From Saxidomus purpurata (taxonomy: Eukaryota; Mollusca; Bivalvia; Venerida; Veneridae): 64,000 nt of DNA. The DNA lies in assembly GCA_022818135.1 (NCBI GenBank), contig JAFMSR010000001.1, forward strand, positions 8,408,334-8,472,333, read 5' to 3'. Position 1 is the stretch's first letter. Every line of letters begins with the position of its first letter. This document shows positions 47,958 through 61,894 of the stretch, piece after piece. A program made the position numbers and the translations under genes. The notes under the pieces were generated by a model, which was not told where the DNA came from, searched no databases, and saw only the letters and a program-made list of their open reading frames with translations.

Positions 47958-48116
47958 AGAATTTATTTGACAGCTGAACACGCTTGTACAGTATGGGACG
48001 CGTATCAACATAATGATATAAATCGTCTTGAAATGATTGAACGTCATGCAGCAAGGTGCATTACTTACAACTTGAGAATCAACCGTGTGGAATCGCCTTG
48101 GATGAAAATCACTTGA
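47958..48116 (+). mobile_element. Non-LTR retrotransposon 3' fragment, copy B
   Basis: Encodes TVWDAYQHNDINRLEMIE and RHAARCITYNLRINRVESPW before TGA, the post-RT C-terminal signature of LINE proteins. Heavily truncated. Confidence 0.65.
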
Positions 48117-48304
48117 ATACCGTAGAACAGACGCCCAATTAATTACGTTATATACAAATTTGACACGACATAATATTTCATACCTTACAGGCTCAATTAC
48201 ACAGTTTATCAGAAATCACTGCGCTGTCAAGGTACATTAGGTAGAGTACTTCCTGTTTTATGACCATTTGGAATACATTGGATTTTATAGTTGCTCACAT
48301 TTTG

Positions 48305-48377
48305 TACCTTGGCGCCATGGTAGAGCGTTCACTTTGAATTTAAGAGGTCATTGTTTCTAAACCAGGGGAGCCATTTT
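48305..48377 (+). repeat. Degenerate tRNA(Gln)-like SINE head, copy B
   Basis: GGCGCCATGGTAGAGCG and GTTTCTAAACC as in copy A. Confidence 0.4.
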
Positions 48378-49004
48378 GTTCTTTTTCTAGTAATTAAATT
48401 GAAACTTATTAAAATATGTGTCAGTTTGCAAGATCTGATAAGTGTGTTTTAACATTCTTTAATTTTATCATGATCAAGCTGTACAAAATCTAAAGTTGAC
48501 CTTGAATGATCATATTTTAAAGTCCAATATCTTAAAATGTAGACGGTAAAACATTTTCATTTTGTCTGATATTGCAGCTCATACATTACTTATAAAAGTA
48601 ATGATACACCAACTCCGAATCTTTTGCTACACTTCTAATCGTAATTCTATATGTGTGATATGTCTCGGCACAAAATAAGGTAAATTGTATCCCCTATTTG
48701 TTTGCATAATCGCATAGATTTATTACCCGTGTTAAATTTGTAGAATTTTTATACATGTTTTGTAATTCTACATTGCCTGCAATATTTTTTGGAACATTAA
48801 AACAAAAGCAAATCTACATAAATACTTGCAAACTATTTAAGGTACTTAAACTACTTCCGAATAACGCCAGTACTTCTAGTAGGGATGGGGCAACAACATA
48901 AAAACGATATTATGTTTTGTTTTAAATATACAGCGGTCAGCTGAGCACCTTTCAGACTGACGGTAATTTTCATTTCATTTATTTTAAATCTGGAATTGAA
49001 ACAG

Positions 49005-49179
49005 GGAAATACAATTTAAAACTGGCGTCTTAAGCTTTACAATAGTCGTGGAGTATGTCCCTGCGTGCCTGAATTCAACTGTTTCACAAGATGAATTATT
49101 GAATACAAATAACATGGAAATTAGAGACGAGCGGTACAAACCAAATCTGCTGTACAATATTCATTGGAGTAAGTACTGA
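49005..49179 (+). other. Conserved 57-codon exon-like frame, copy B
   Basis: Reads EIQFKTGVLSFTIVVEYVPA ... MEIRDERYKPNLLYNIHW then SKY and TGA, preceded by GAAACAG and overlapped by a consensus GTAAGT donor at 49169. It sits about 3.6 kb after the lectin stop and its phase differs from lectin exons, so it would belong to another gene. Family unknown. Confidence 0.4.
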
Positions 49180-50772
49180 TTGAGTCGTTCTTTTCTTAAA
49201 GTTGATTTTCTAAAGTATAGGTATCTAATACTGTAACAGTTGTTTATCGGACATAGTGATAAGCATCTTCAATATTCGTTTGCAATTATTTAAAGCTCGT
49301 CTTTTTCAGTTTAGTTGATTGTAACAAGTTTCTTTTGAACCAGATCAGATTCTTTAACAGATACCATGGATCATTGTTGTGAATGGCATAAATATAACAA
49401 CGGATAACTGTCTCATTTGCATGTCCAAATAGTGAATACTGAGTATGATAATTATAGGATCATTCAGACTAACATCATTAAATCTATCTATATTGTACTG
49501 TGCGTGTATGTCCTATTAGAACTTTAAATACTCATATACAGAAACATAAATGTAGCCTACAAATAAAATTATGATAAAAACGAGTTCTAAAGCAAAGTTG
49601 ACATATACAGTACATGTCTTTGATATTTGTGTCGCTTATTCACCAAAAAGCGTTGTCAGACAGTGAATCTTATGTTTGCAATATATTTGAAAAAAAAACA
49701 CACAATAGTTATAGTTCATTTTGTATGTACATTCCACTTGATAGGAATGTTTCGCAAACAAATAACGGTCAATTTCAGCGGTAAGGTACCTTTCTTGGTA
49801 ATATAAAAGCTACAAGTAATTTTACATGATCCAAATTGCCAATGGGGCTTTCAGTTTTGGTAGAACTGTATTAGTATGATTTCTAATACAAACAATACCA
49901 TATATATATATGGTGCCGCTAAAATTATTTGTAACTGGAAATAAATGATACTTAGCGTTCGCTTTATAGTGTGTGCAGTTAAAGGTCCAATACTAATGAA
50001 AGCGAAAATTCAAATATACTTTAAAAAACACAGAAATAAGTTATTTTTAATAAAAAATGAAAGTTGGTATATAGAAACTCTAAATAAACTCCAGTACATG
50101 TATAATTATTTTTCTATGCGTTATGAACAAAGTTAAAAAGACCTGGGTAGTCATTTTGTCGAATCACTGAGATTTCAACATAATACACATATTTTTCTTC
50201 GTGTTCCAAACACTTTCTGTAAATGTTAACATGCAAATCTTCATTATTTAGTGTCTTGCATAAGGTAATGTAATTGCCATTGAAATAACTGTCACTTAAT
50301 TTTCGCTTAGTAGTGGACCTTTAATAACTTTTGTGTGGCAAATTATAAATTTTCCCTACACTTATCACGGTGTTTTAGTCACGTGATAAATGGATAATAT
50401 GCTCTCAGAACACTGCTTACGTCAGGTGACACTATTAACAATTTAACTCAGTAGACCTAATTTACCGATTGAACTTAGCATGGCACAAAATCTGCGTCCT
50501 TTGGAGCTATAAATTGGAGGCACGTTTTTCCATATCACATTATGATATTGTAGAATACGCCCCACCACTCCACCACCACTCTCACCTTCCCCCCAAAAAA
50601 TGATTTGTATCTACAGCAGTTCAATTTATTCTATATTGCATCACCACTCCAGACAATCCGATCTCGAGGCGAACGCACCACCACTGCAACAACGCGGTTC
50701 CACTAACTCAATATGTTGTCACATCGATTGCAGCTCTTAATTGACATCATCGGGCTTCTAATTGCAGTGTTT

Positions 50773-51272
50773 NNNNNNNNNNNNNNNNNNNNNNNNNNNN
50801 NNNNNNNNNNNNNNNNNNNNNNNNNNNNNNNNNNNNNNNNNNNNNNNNNNNNNNNNNNNNNNNNNNNNNNNNNNNNNNNNNNNNNNNNNNNNNNNNNNNN
50901 NNNNNNNNNNNNNNNNNNNNNNNNNNNNNNNNNNNNNNNNNNNNNNNNNNNNNNNNNNNNNNNNNNNNNNNNNNNNNNNNNNNNNNNNNNNNNNNNNNNN
51001 NNNNNNNNNNNNNNNNNNNNNNNNNNNNNNNNNNNNNNNNNNNNNNNNNNNNNNNNNNNNNNNNNNNNNNNNNNNNNNNNNNNNNNNNNNNNNNNNNNNN
51101 NNNNNNNNNNNNNNNNNNNNNNNNNNNNNNNNNNNNNNNNNNNNNNNNNNNNNNNNNNNNNNNNNNNNNNNNNNNNNNNNNNNNNNNNNNNNNNNNNNNN
51201 NNNNNNNNNNNNNNNNNNNNNNNNNNNNNNNNNNNNNNNNNNNNNNNNNNNNNNNNNNNNNNNNNNNNNNNN
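50773..51272. other. Assembly gap (500 N)
   Basis: Placeholder gap between copies B and C. It hides the 3' part of B (beyond the base equivalent to A 11355) and the 5' part of C, including C's lectin exon 1. Confidence 0.99.
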
Positions 51273-53460
51273 AGACAATTTAGAAAGTATATTGGTTCCA
51301 GTATGGCTCGCGATTTTGTTTTTTTATACAAACAGTATAGCATTTAGGTTTTATTATGTCATAAGCAACACGCAGGCTGATAGGTGGCAAACATGTAAAG
51401 TTATTATACGGGGCAGGTGTGAAGTCTTTTCATTTTTGCGTCAACCACGAACAATGGTTCAGATCAAGGGCTGAAATGTTCATTTGAGAATAGTCCGTAA
51501 TGTCATCACATCAGGGTCCGAAGTGTCAACTACATTTCTCTAGGAATTGAAGTGTCGAGGGGTCGAAAAGTCTGGTTTTAACCGTAGTTCAGTCGTTTTC
51601 ACAGGAGGGCAGTTAGACATCGTTCAGTAGTACTGTCAACGGGCAGTATATTTTAAGATCGGTAGTTTACGATGAAATACATTCTTTATCAATGGAAGTA
51701 TTTACAAGAGCGACCACGTGATCAAAACAAAAAGTATAAATAATGATAATGAAAATTTACAGCCGTGTAATGCAGTCGCTAAACGTGTCGTTTCAAAGTT
51801 TATTTGATATGCACAATCATTGAAACTTAAATGTTTATATCTGAAAATTCTATACGAAATCTATGGAACTACATACTTCAGACTCGCGTTATGCAATGCT
51901 GCATACTATTAGGAAATTAATACGCGTTTATCATCACGTCTTTTTGATAAAAGATTCGCATTTTAAATTATTGAAACAATGTAACTCTTGGACATTGTGT
52001 CAACAATAACACCTCTTCATTTTCTTAAGCGTAATTATGTTATTGTTCCTTCCATGGAAGGGACACTTAAAATTGTACAGACACACTTGACTGAACAATG
52101 CAGCACGTAAGCCGTTTTTCGGTGTGTTTCCGTTATATTTAAACGTTGTGATATTGAAAATTGGATGGAACTAACTAAAAACCAATAGCCGTTCTTTTCC
52201 ATACACGCTACATGTTTACGTTACTGTGGTTATTTCCCTTTATGTGGTAACTTCACTGGGTAAGCTATAGTCTCACTATTTGCACTTCGAAGGCAAACAG
52301 ATTTTACATGTTGACATTTAATAGATGTCCGCCTTCTACAAAATGGTGTGACAGTTATAAAATATCAGTTCTGTGAAAGGGGTCACACTGAAACGCTAAA
52401 TTATTTAGGCTAGGTAAGCTATTGCACACATAGGATCTATACAAAATAAGCTATTGCACGTTGGATTTGCGATTTCGCCCGACAATGCGTTTGCTTTTGC
52501 ATTATGAGTTTGACAAATAGCTGAAAGAATGTTAATTTACATATCGTTTGCATAGCATAGAAATATGCTAATATTGTTGCTGGAAGTATTGGCGCGAACT
52601 TATCATGTGACCATATAAAAGCAGATCTAGCGTGACGTAGTAACAGGTGCGTGGAGTATTAAATATTGTAGTTACTAATGCCTGAATTTGCTTAGACTGT
52701 CGTAGTTTGTACTTCAATAAAATATATAGACAGATGTGCCCTAGAAGGAACTTTTGGAATGCTATAACTTGTATTCTTATATGAATGAATCACGTTCAAA
52801 GGGCAGAATTATTTTAAAAATCATCTGTAATACCGGAATGAGTTCTAAGGTCACATGATCTCAGAACTAATAATAGAAATACAAAAACATATACATGCAC
52901 TCTAGTTCAAATGAAATGTGTCAATTAAAACTAAGGCATTGTTGAGAAAACTGGTCAACAATGTCTTACTAGAATTATATGTTCTTGACATTTCATCATT
53001 TAAGGTTGAAGGATAATATATAAAAAATCTCTAGTCTACCTTAGTGTTTGATGCCAACTGAAACTTGAAGATATTTCTGATTTAGATAAAAATACTACAC
53101 GTGCAGAAGGTGCAAAAGGTACTAAACAGAGAAATGTTTTTTTCATTAACATTACAATTTGACCTCAGGCAATGTCAATACTTTAATCTCATGTCATTTT
53201 GTGAAAGTAGTTTTCTGTAACTGTTTTTAACACAGGTTTATTTTTGTATTCGATATACTGTACAGGCACACTGTTTAACATACCCAAACGACAGCGTACT
53301 GGGAAAAATAATGACGCATTTAACTGCAAAAGCTTTATAATCCAACATTTTGAGGGATGGGGTGCAGGTTCAACACCGTTTCATCAGTTGACCAAGTCAT
53401 CGTTTCTTTGAAAAAACACTTTTTGATCCAGCTTTCTAACATTACGTGTCACATCGGTAT

Positions 53461-53545
53461 GAAGGGGCTCGAATCCTGACATCTGAAAAGTTATAGGTTT
53501 AGTGATTACAAGTTACTACGCTTAACAACTAGACCACAGAGACAG
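53461..53545 (-). repeat. tRNA(Thr-TGT)-like SINE head, copy C
   Basis: Counterpart of 21457-21540 and 39281-39364 with the same box regions. Confidence 0.5.
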
Positions 53546-53824
53546 GTGTACAAACAAGTACATCCAAATACCACAGAAATATCGATAATTTTTATTGCCT
53601 GAAACTGGCAAAAAAGGTCACTCGCATAAAAAAGTTTATTAAATTTCGAGCAAAGCTTTTTGTGGATAAATTCAGAAACAGAAAATGGTATTTTTCAGTA
53701 TCTTTTTGTACAGCATAAACGCAAAGTCATTTAGATTAAATTACCGCGTAGGCAATTTTAAAAGCATTATTTTGATACCAATTTTATTGCTTTACGCCAA
53801 AAAGTGAATCTAACATGTTCATGT

Positions 53825-53944
53825 GTTGTGGATAAAGAAATCCAACCCGAGGGTTGAGATACATTCAAAAACGAGGCTCTGCCGAGTTTTTCTGGACGTA
53901 TCTCAACCAGATTTGATTTGAGGTGGGATTTTCTTATCCACAAC
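53825..53944. repeat. Hairpin-repeat family 2, copy C
   Basis: Same foldback as in B, with the unchanged apex AACGAGGCTCTGCCGAGTT at 53870-53888. Confidence 0.9.
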
Positions 53945-54480
53945 TCAATGGACATGGTAGATTTATTTTCTCACCGTTCTAATCGCATTTTCACACAAGT
54001 AAGAATGAATAAGTGCAAAAACAGGATGAGGATGAAAAAATGAAAATCAACTTTTTCTCGAATTTTACTTCACAATTTTACAGTCATTTATCGATTTTTA
54101 TGTCTGCTTACAATTAACATAAAAATATTCCGGCAGCTATGTGAGATAAGCGATGTGAGATAAGGTTATCTATCATCGGTAAATGCGCGAAAATATGTAT
54201 CTCATAGGTGAGAACAAATGATCTCAGTACAGTAAGTACAATACAAAATTTGTTTCCGTACAACCAACGTAAAAATAGCGCGACATGGTCATATTTGCGC
54301 AGTCATGGTAACGTTATGTACAAAAATAACGTCAAATAAAATATAGATCTAAATCAGAAATATCTTCAAGTTTCAGTTGGTACCAAACACTAAGGTAGAC
54401 TAGAGAATTGTTATATGGTATCCTTCCATCTTAAAACAGCCGTAACTTGACAACAGCTAATACACATATTTAACTTTCAG

Positions 54481-57400
54481 ATTATAACGTCGCTCTCAAA
54501 AAACCAGCAGAGCTATCCAGTGTTTATTCTATTCACCCGCAAGCAAAGGCTGATTTGGCTGTAGACGGCGATTTAACACAGGACTACAACCCAAATTTTA
54601 GTTGTTTCCATACAGATAGCACGACTGACAATTGGTGGTACGTAGACCTGCAAGCAACATACACTATAGGAACTATTGTTGTGTACAATCGGCAAGATTG
54701 TTGTGGTAAGTACTGTCCAGACGATTTTAAGAGGGTTAATTCTAAATGTATTACAGGTTAAAATACATGCAAAAATTGCACTCAGACCGACTTTCAAACG
54801 ACGACACACATTACTGCGAAGTGTTCATGCACATGGAATTCGCAAAGTCAAGCTTTTCATTGTATACTGGCCCTTAGATTTCAGCCAATGTTACATTAAG
54901 GTTATCTCAGTTACACGAATTATTTAACAGAACACTTGAATTAATATTGTTTTTTTTTTCGAGCGATGTGAAAACATTTGATGCGCTCTTTTCGAAGTAC
55001 CAGGTAGTGTTCGTAAAGGGAAACACCACTGCATCAAAGTCGTAAATATCTTCTAAAAAGCGGATGCGGAGAAATATATCACTTCTTTGTGTAATTGCTA
55101 CAAATAAACGTTCGCGTAGGAATACATCACTGCTTAGTGGGCAATGTGTACACTACCACGGTAGCGCTGAAATGTGTGCTTTTGTGTGGGGCATTTTAGG
55201 TAAATACGATTTTGGTATCGCAGTATGTACAGTACGGGAGCATTTTACGTAATGACGTCACGCTCTATGTATAGAATTCTTTGAGGGTGAAAATTGATAA
55301 AAGCAAAAGTTCACGGAGGAATTCATCACATAAATGAATTTATGTTTAGAGTATTCATATGATATGTGTTTATATCTTATAAGTTTTACTATTGACAAAT
55401 ACTCAGTATTTTCGATACTTGTGATAAGTCTTTTGAAGTTCTATCTATGAGTGGCCATTTGCTTATTGTATACTTTTTCAATTTATTTGTATATTTATCA
55501 TGTTTTATTTATGCAAATAGATGAAATTTTAATAAAGTAAACAAATAACGTTACGACTTAATGGCTGTGAATTTCTACAAACAAACGTTCGCGAAAAATA
55601 CATCACTGCTTAACATATTTTCACATTTAAGAAATAATCTATGGCTTGGAGTGCTTTATCATTACATTTACATTTTTACATTTATTGATACGACAGTATC
55701 CTAAATGCATACATAGATGTGTCAGCAGCAATAATACCCGTTAACCAATGGCGTATTGTTTAATAAATGTTTGATTGTCGAAATGTGTACCCTGTAAGCA
55801 GTGATGTATTCCGACGTAGCAATTTGCACGCTTTGAGCAGTGATGCATAACTCTTTAACGTTTATTCTTAGTAATTGACATTCATTAAGTAGTATTCTTA
55901 TATGCCTATGATATATTTGTTTAGTCAGTTCGAGTGCTTAAATAATGATTAAAGCACTCGGAAAAGTAGGCGGAGTTTCGGATATGGAAGTAGCTCATTC
56001 TAATTTACTCCCAAGCAGAAAATAAAGTATAGAAAAAGAAATAATATCTGTATAAATACATCAGTGGCATGAAAATCAGCCTACTGATATGGTATTTCTT
56101 TTACAATGTTTTACCATACACTTCTTCTAAATAAATATACGTATTGCTGATAACAAACGTTAGTTTTCGCACTAATTCATTAAAGCTTAATATATTGTTG
56201 TACTGCAGCTGCAAGAGCAAGAGAAATTAAAATTTTGGTTGGTGATTCCTTGGATGATATGTCCGAAGCTGCATCCGTTAATGAGTTCGGTTCTATCGAT
56301 AACATAACCATGCCAACAAATACAGCAGGAAGATACGTTAAATTTACACAACAGATACCGGAAGGAGAAATTTTACATTTGTGCGAGATTCAAGTATATG
56401 CAGGTATATGTCTGAAGATTTTTACGTAGGGCTTACGTTAGGTTGTTATGTTTGAGTTAATATAGCATGTGTTTCAGCTGAACTGCAGAGTATGATGTCA
56501 AAGGTGGCAATTTGTTTTTCGTCGAATGTTTCTAATCAGTATGGGTCAAAACGTATCGTTGGATATTTTGCTTTAAAGCTGCTCACTCTCAGTTACCGTT
56601 GAAAAAAATATATTTAAAAAAAATTGACGTTATTATACATAAATATAAAACTAAAGGCTAGAATCAAGTTATATGCAAATCTCTAGGTAGGAATTTGCAG
56701 AAATCGATTGAAAATGTCGGTTATTGAAATTTCAAAAGCGTTTGCAACGCTTTTGAATTTGGTAGCGTATTTTTTGAAATTGAGAGATAGACGTGACAGG
56801 AATTTATACTGGAGCCTTTTAACATGACAATATGGTCTTAAATACGTTATTTACATACAGTTTGAAGAACTTTATTTTTTACCAAAATCTGAGAGCGAGC
56901 AGCTTTAAAGGTACCCTTCAACATTTTCCATATAATGTTATGGTCAAGAACAACGTTGAAAACATGTACATGTTGAGTTATACCAAGTAATGTCTCTAAT
57001 CGAAAGATATGAATTTAAATTATACCTAACAAAAAGGGTGGGTTCTCATTATTTGACAGGGATAGTAAACAATCAGATGTTTCACTGATTTTCTCTATAC
57101 ATGTATATTCAGTGGAAAACAAGACTCTGATACACATACATATATATTTTGTTATAACTTTGGCAATGTTCATTTTTCAAGTAGTATAAATCAGTGTTTA
57201 ATATCTTTCTTAAAATTATGATGGTCACTTTGAAAGGTAATTATGAAATAACAATAGTTTCTGTCATGAGCATGAGGTTCAGATCGAAATATCCGTCACC
57301 GAGGGTAACTGTTTTGGCGGGAACGATGCTCTTCCGAGTTCCCGCAAAACAGCTACTCGAGGTGACGGATATTTCTATCTGAGCCAAATGTTTATGATGC

Positions 57401-58305
57401 AAACTGTTTCTTGCATACCGTCTTGCACTTTAAAGAAGATTTCTAACTGCAAACTTATCAAAATGATGAATTATCATTAACAAACGATATTCCGACGTTG
57501 TGTTTAAGAAAGTGACGTCACAATGTTTATTACGTTACGTCATAAGTAATTCACGAGAGTCGTCTATGCCAGACCGGGTTTTCTTGCATATCGGATCGGC
57601 TTTTCCGGTGATTATGCCCATGCTGGAAAATCTTGTCTTATATTTTTCCCGTCTTTATCGGTTTTCATGGTGTCACATGACGTTTTATGAATGGACGAGT
57701 GATGTCAACAGAAGTTATCGAACTTAATTTTGGAAATATTCAAATTATTTTTGCAAGGCAATTTGGCAAGTGGGGCAAGAAAATGTAGATTTTATTCAGA
57801 TGAAAGTGATAGTTATTGAGGCACACATAAAAATGTATATCAGAAATTTCCATTTTAGCGGAAAATACATTTTTACGATAGAGAAACAGAAGTTATAGGG
57901 CATGAAATTGTAAACAGTGGCCAGGTGGCGCTGTGATGAAAGTATTGCGATATTCATTTTGCGCCGGTACCGTGGGGCCACCGGTACGATTGGGACTGAG
58001 TCGTATAAGAACCGGTATATCCTGCGAACTACACAACATTACCAAATGTTACACACTTTGTAATTTGTCTTCAGAATGACTAATTTAGTACTCTAAATGC
58101 AATAGTTGAATATTCTATATAGATCTAGCCCAGTAAATGTTGGAATACAGAAACAGTTCAGTTGCAAAATAACGCTCTTAATATACATATGACAAGTTGC
58201 CAGTACAAAATATTTTCAGATCCATGCGCAAGTAATCCATGTGTGTGTGGCGAAACATGCACAAATACTAACGCTCAAGAATACACATGCACGTGCGAAT
58301 TATGA
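54481..58305 (+). CDS. F-type (fucose-binding) lectin, copy C, exons 2-4 (5' missing)
   Basis: Exons 54481-54705, 56209-56403 and 58220-58305 with the same phase 1 GT-AG junctions as copy B. The predicted residues are the same as B over the lectin domain; the one difference I noticed in exon 2 (GAC CTG for GAC TTG) is silent. The H-x26-R-x-D-x4-R fucose motif, the CC pair and the truncated EGF-like tail ending TCTCEL are all present. The signal-peptide exon would lie about 1.1 kb upstream of the contig start and is lost in the gap, so whether C has a functional promoter cannot be seen. Its introns lack both transposons found in copy B. It could be an allele of A or B rather than a separate gene. 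Confidence 0.85.
56571..56910. mobile_element. MITE with 22-bp TIR, copy C
   Basis: Same element as in A and B; one substitution in the left end (GCTCACTCTC) and a 27-bp internal deletion next to the inner palindrome. Confidence 0.8.
57253..57638 (+). repeat. Hairpin-repeat family 1, lectin copy C (intron 3)
   Basis: Hairpin core at about 57271-57383, apex decayed (ACGATGCTCTTCCGAGTT); same site as in A and B. Confidence 0.8.
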
Positions 58306-58988
58306 TGGTGAAAATTGCGAGGAAATTTGGGAATGGACCTGTTGATGTATGTTTTTTTATCACGGAAACTTGATTCACTATTCGGTTTTCAAAACACTTC
58401 AAAATCAAGCAACAATGAGCGTAAATGTAAATCAAAGCATTCAAAATACTGATGTGTTAATTAAGGTCAGGCAAGCAATACGTAAATGCTAAATATATAC
58501 ATTTAGACTAGTTTCACTTTGACCCCTCGATATGCATGTACCAATTAGAAGAATACGCTTGTGTCGTACAACTCTGTATGTTCAAGTCAAAATAACTTTG
58601 ATTCTCTTATTCCATTATTGTAATTTTAATTGTATATTTATTCAAATTTGACAGTAATCATTTAAAAGTTCTTTTACTAAATCAGTGCCATTTGGAAACG
58701 GCTCACCGTCATTTAAGTAATATAACGCAATTGAACACTTTTGTGGCATATAAGTTTTATGGCGGTAACTTAGTGCAATAATGGAACTCAAAAGTTCGTT
58801 ATACATATGAAACTGTCCCATTGATTTTAGGACGAAAGCTTTGATATATTATTTTGCGAAAAATGTAATGTATATATTACTCCGCTTCGAACTATTTCTT
58901 TTGGCGGAGTTGTCTATGGTTGTTTGGAACGAAGTAACTTCATAATTGTTGGTACATTGCATGTTGGTCTGTGCGTTTGTTAACTCTA

Positions 58989-59015
58989 GGACGGTTGTCT
59001 TTTCGACAACCGTCC
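58989..59015. repeat. GGACGGTTGTC hairpin, copy C
   Basis: Same perfect stem as in B. Confidence 0.7.
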
Positions 59016-59972
59016 CAAAGATTGATAAACACAGCGGAGAAATACTCCGATTCTAATTCTGACGTCTTCCGCATATTTTCTTTCAATATTAGATTCTTAA
59101 ACTTCAACTTTTTGTATGATATAGTTTTGCATAATGCATGAATGGCGGTATAAATTAGGAGTCTCAGAGTGAATCCTAACAGCCGTCATTTGTGCCCGAT
59201 TACGCAAAAGAGTGGTCATAGTTGTGACGCCAGTTAGATATAACTGTTTTTTTATAAGACGAACTATTTTATGGCTTGGATTGCTTTATCAAAAATGAAT
59301 GCATTTCCCGTCGATATTGTGCCAACGTAATAATGCACTCGAACTTTGCCAACAATGTTAAACAAAGTGCAAGTTTAAAAGTTTCACTATTGTGATGATA
59401 TTTTAAATAATGAGCTAGGTAATAATGTTAGTAGAAAAATTAGTAGAATTAAAAGAACCGTTTACGTTCTAAACTATTGCCTCTTTGGTTGTACAGTTTG
59501 GTGGTTTTCATTGTCCAACTTTGTATCATTATTAATTTCAACTTGATCGGATAATCTATGAAATTATTAGAATACAAATTTGAAAATAATACATCTGACA
59601 GGACCTAGCTCTGCCAGACAATATCAATCAAAAAAGTGTTTGTAGTTATAGTAGTTTAGTAATGTTTGGCCTTTTAATAAATGCTCAAAGGCTAGTTCTA
59701 TGCTACAAATGAACTTCGAGTGACCAAACAAACTGGCGTCAAGAAGACATAAAGGAATTCTAGAATTTATTTTTGTTACTTCTTTTCGTGTTGATGTTTA
59801 GTTTGAGGAATGTTTTAATTCTTCAAAGTACCACTGTTAAGGTCTTTTCGTCAAACCTGTAAAATTAAAAACGGATTTAAGTTAAGGTTTTATATTTGAT
59901 TAACTTTTTGATTTACTAATTAATGACATTTTATTGGTAATACACTAACGGAATACATGTTTACAATTTCAG

Positions 59973-60067
59973 ATTCATGGACTAATTTTCAATACAACGA
60001 CGTCAGCTTAAACTGTCTTCTGTCTTTTCTCTGGCAAATAAATTTTAAATGTATTCCAAGGCTTTGA
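59973..60067 (+). other. Candidate lectin exon 5, copy C
   Basis: Same frame as in B but 9 bases shorter (TACGATATC-equivalent lost), which keeps the frame open to the same TGA. Used only if exon 4 splices onward. Confidence 0.25.
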
Positions 60068-60828
60068 TTGTTTATTTCAATATAATAATTATTATTATTA
60101 TATGTTTTCGACACAGCAATTTTTCTATGGCATTATACCATTGTAAACCGTTCCGTCACTAACCATTGAATAAGCGAGTCAAACTTCTAAAAAGAAATGT
60201 AGCAAGAACAGGAAGCACCCACGGGTAACGTATTTTTCACACAATAACTAGTACCTGTTTTAATGCCTAGTCAATCGAAATCACCAGGCCAAATTGGACA
60301 ACGATTGTGTGCAGATTTAATGTCGGCTTTCGCCATGAATTTTGACTTAACTAAACGCGGGATAATGTGAACCGTATTATCAAATTTCGAGTACTGAATA
60401 TGACAATACTTTTGATTTATAAATTGTTTATACTAAACAAAGCTATTAACAATATGATGGTTATCAAATGTCAATTGTTACTTACCCCATAGGATGTACA
60501 CGCAAGCTGGATGACGGCGACTTAAAAACTGCCTGATTATCCTCATAAACTGCCAGATTATCATCTCTAATGAACCGTCTTTGTATAACGTTGAATTAAG
60601 AATAGTGCTATGAAAGTTTTATTTGATTGTACTGGTACTCTGGGGCCATTTTATTTAAGTTTAAATTCCGTTTGGGACCCTGATAATAAAATGTTTGCAT
60701 CACCTTTTAAACCTCTTTTATTCAAAACATTACATTGTTCGTAGCAAAAACAGGGCTTGTGATTTGCAGGCTGCATCTATAATGTCCACAGCCTGTTCTC
60801 AACGATTTGCCACAGCCTGTTAGGAAAG

Positions 60829-60987
60829 AGAATTTATTTGACAGCTGAACACGCTTGTACAGTATGGGACGCGTATCAACATAATGATATAAATCGTCTT
60901 GAAATGATTGAACGTCATGCAGCAAGGTGCATTACTTACAACTTGAGAATCAACCGTGTGGAATCGCCTTGGATGAAAATCACTTGA
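60829..60987 (+). mobile_element. Non-LTR retrotransposon 3' fragment, copy C
   Basis: Same residual LINE C-terminal coding stretch as in B. Confidence 0.65.
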
Positions 60988-61179
60988 ATACCGTAGAACA
61001 GACGCCCAATTAATTACGTTATATACAAATTTGACACGACATAATATTTCATACCTTACGGGCTCAATTACACAGTTTATCAGAAATTACTGCGCTGTCA
61101 AGGTACATTAGGTAGAGTACTTCCTCTGTTTTATGACCATTTGGAATACATTGGATTTTATAGTTGCTCACATTTTGTA

Positions 61180-61250
61180 CCTTGGCGCCATGGTAGAGCG
61201 TTCACTTTGAATTTAAGAGGTCATTGTTTCTAAACCAGGGGAGCCATTTT
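61180..61250 (+). repeat. Degenerate tRNA(Gln)-like SINE head, copy C
   Basis: Counterpart of 48305-48377. Confidence 0.4.
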
Positions 61251-61894
61251 GTTCTTTTTCTAGTAATTAAATTGAAACTTATTAAAATATGTGTCAGTTT
61301 GCAAGATCTGATAAGTGTGTTTTAACATTCTTTAATTTTATCATGATCAAGCTGTACAAAATCTAAAGTTGACCTTGAATGATCATATTTTAAAGTCCAA
61401 TATCTTAAAATGTAGACGGTAAAACATTTTCATTTTGTCTGATATTGCAGCTCATACATTACTTATAAAAGTAATGATACACCAACTCCGAATCTTTTGC
61501 TACACTTCTAATCGTAATTCTATATGTGTGATATGTCTCGGCACAAAATAAGGTAAATTGTATCCCCTATTTGTTTGCATAATCGCATAGATTTGTTACC
61601 CGTGTTAAATTTGTAGAATTTTTATACAAAATGGAAAATACAGAATTTTTTGTAATTCTACATTGCCTGCAATATTTTTTGGAACATTAAAACAAAAGCA
61701 AATCTACATAAATACTTGCAAACTATTTAAGGTACTTAAACTACTTCCGAATAATGCCAGTACTTCTAGTAGGGATGGGGCAACAACATAAAAACGATAT
61801 TATGTTTTTTTTTAAATATACAGCGGTCAGCTGAGCACCTTTCAGACTGACGGTAATTTTCATTTCATTTATTTTAAATCTGGAATTGTAACAG

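Larger units (their letters stand above)
31337..50772 (+). repeat. Segmental duplication copy B
   Basis: Plus-strand copy of the lectin-bearing segment, colinear with the reverse complement of copy A and with copy C. B-specific features are insertions at 32399-36057 and 41102-42376 and a deletion of about 175 bp near 38120 relative to C. Confidence 0.9.

Noticed and set aside
49945..50136. 63-codon frame after a TATATA palindrome
   Set aside because: Frameshifted in copy C, with no recognisable protein features.
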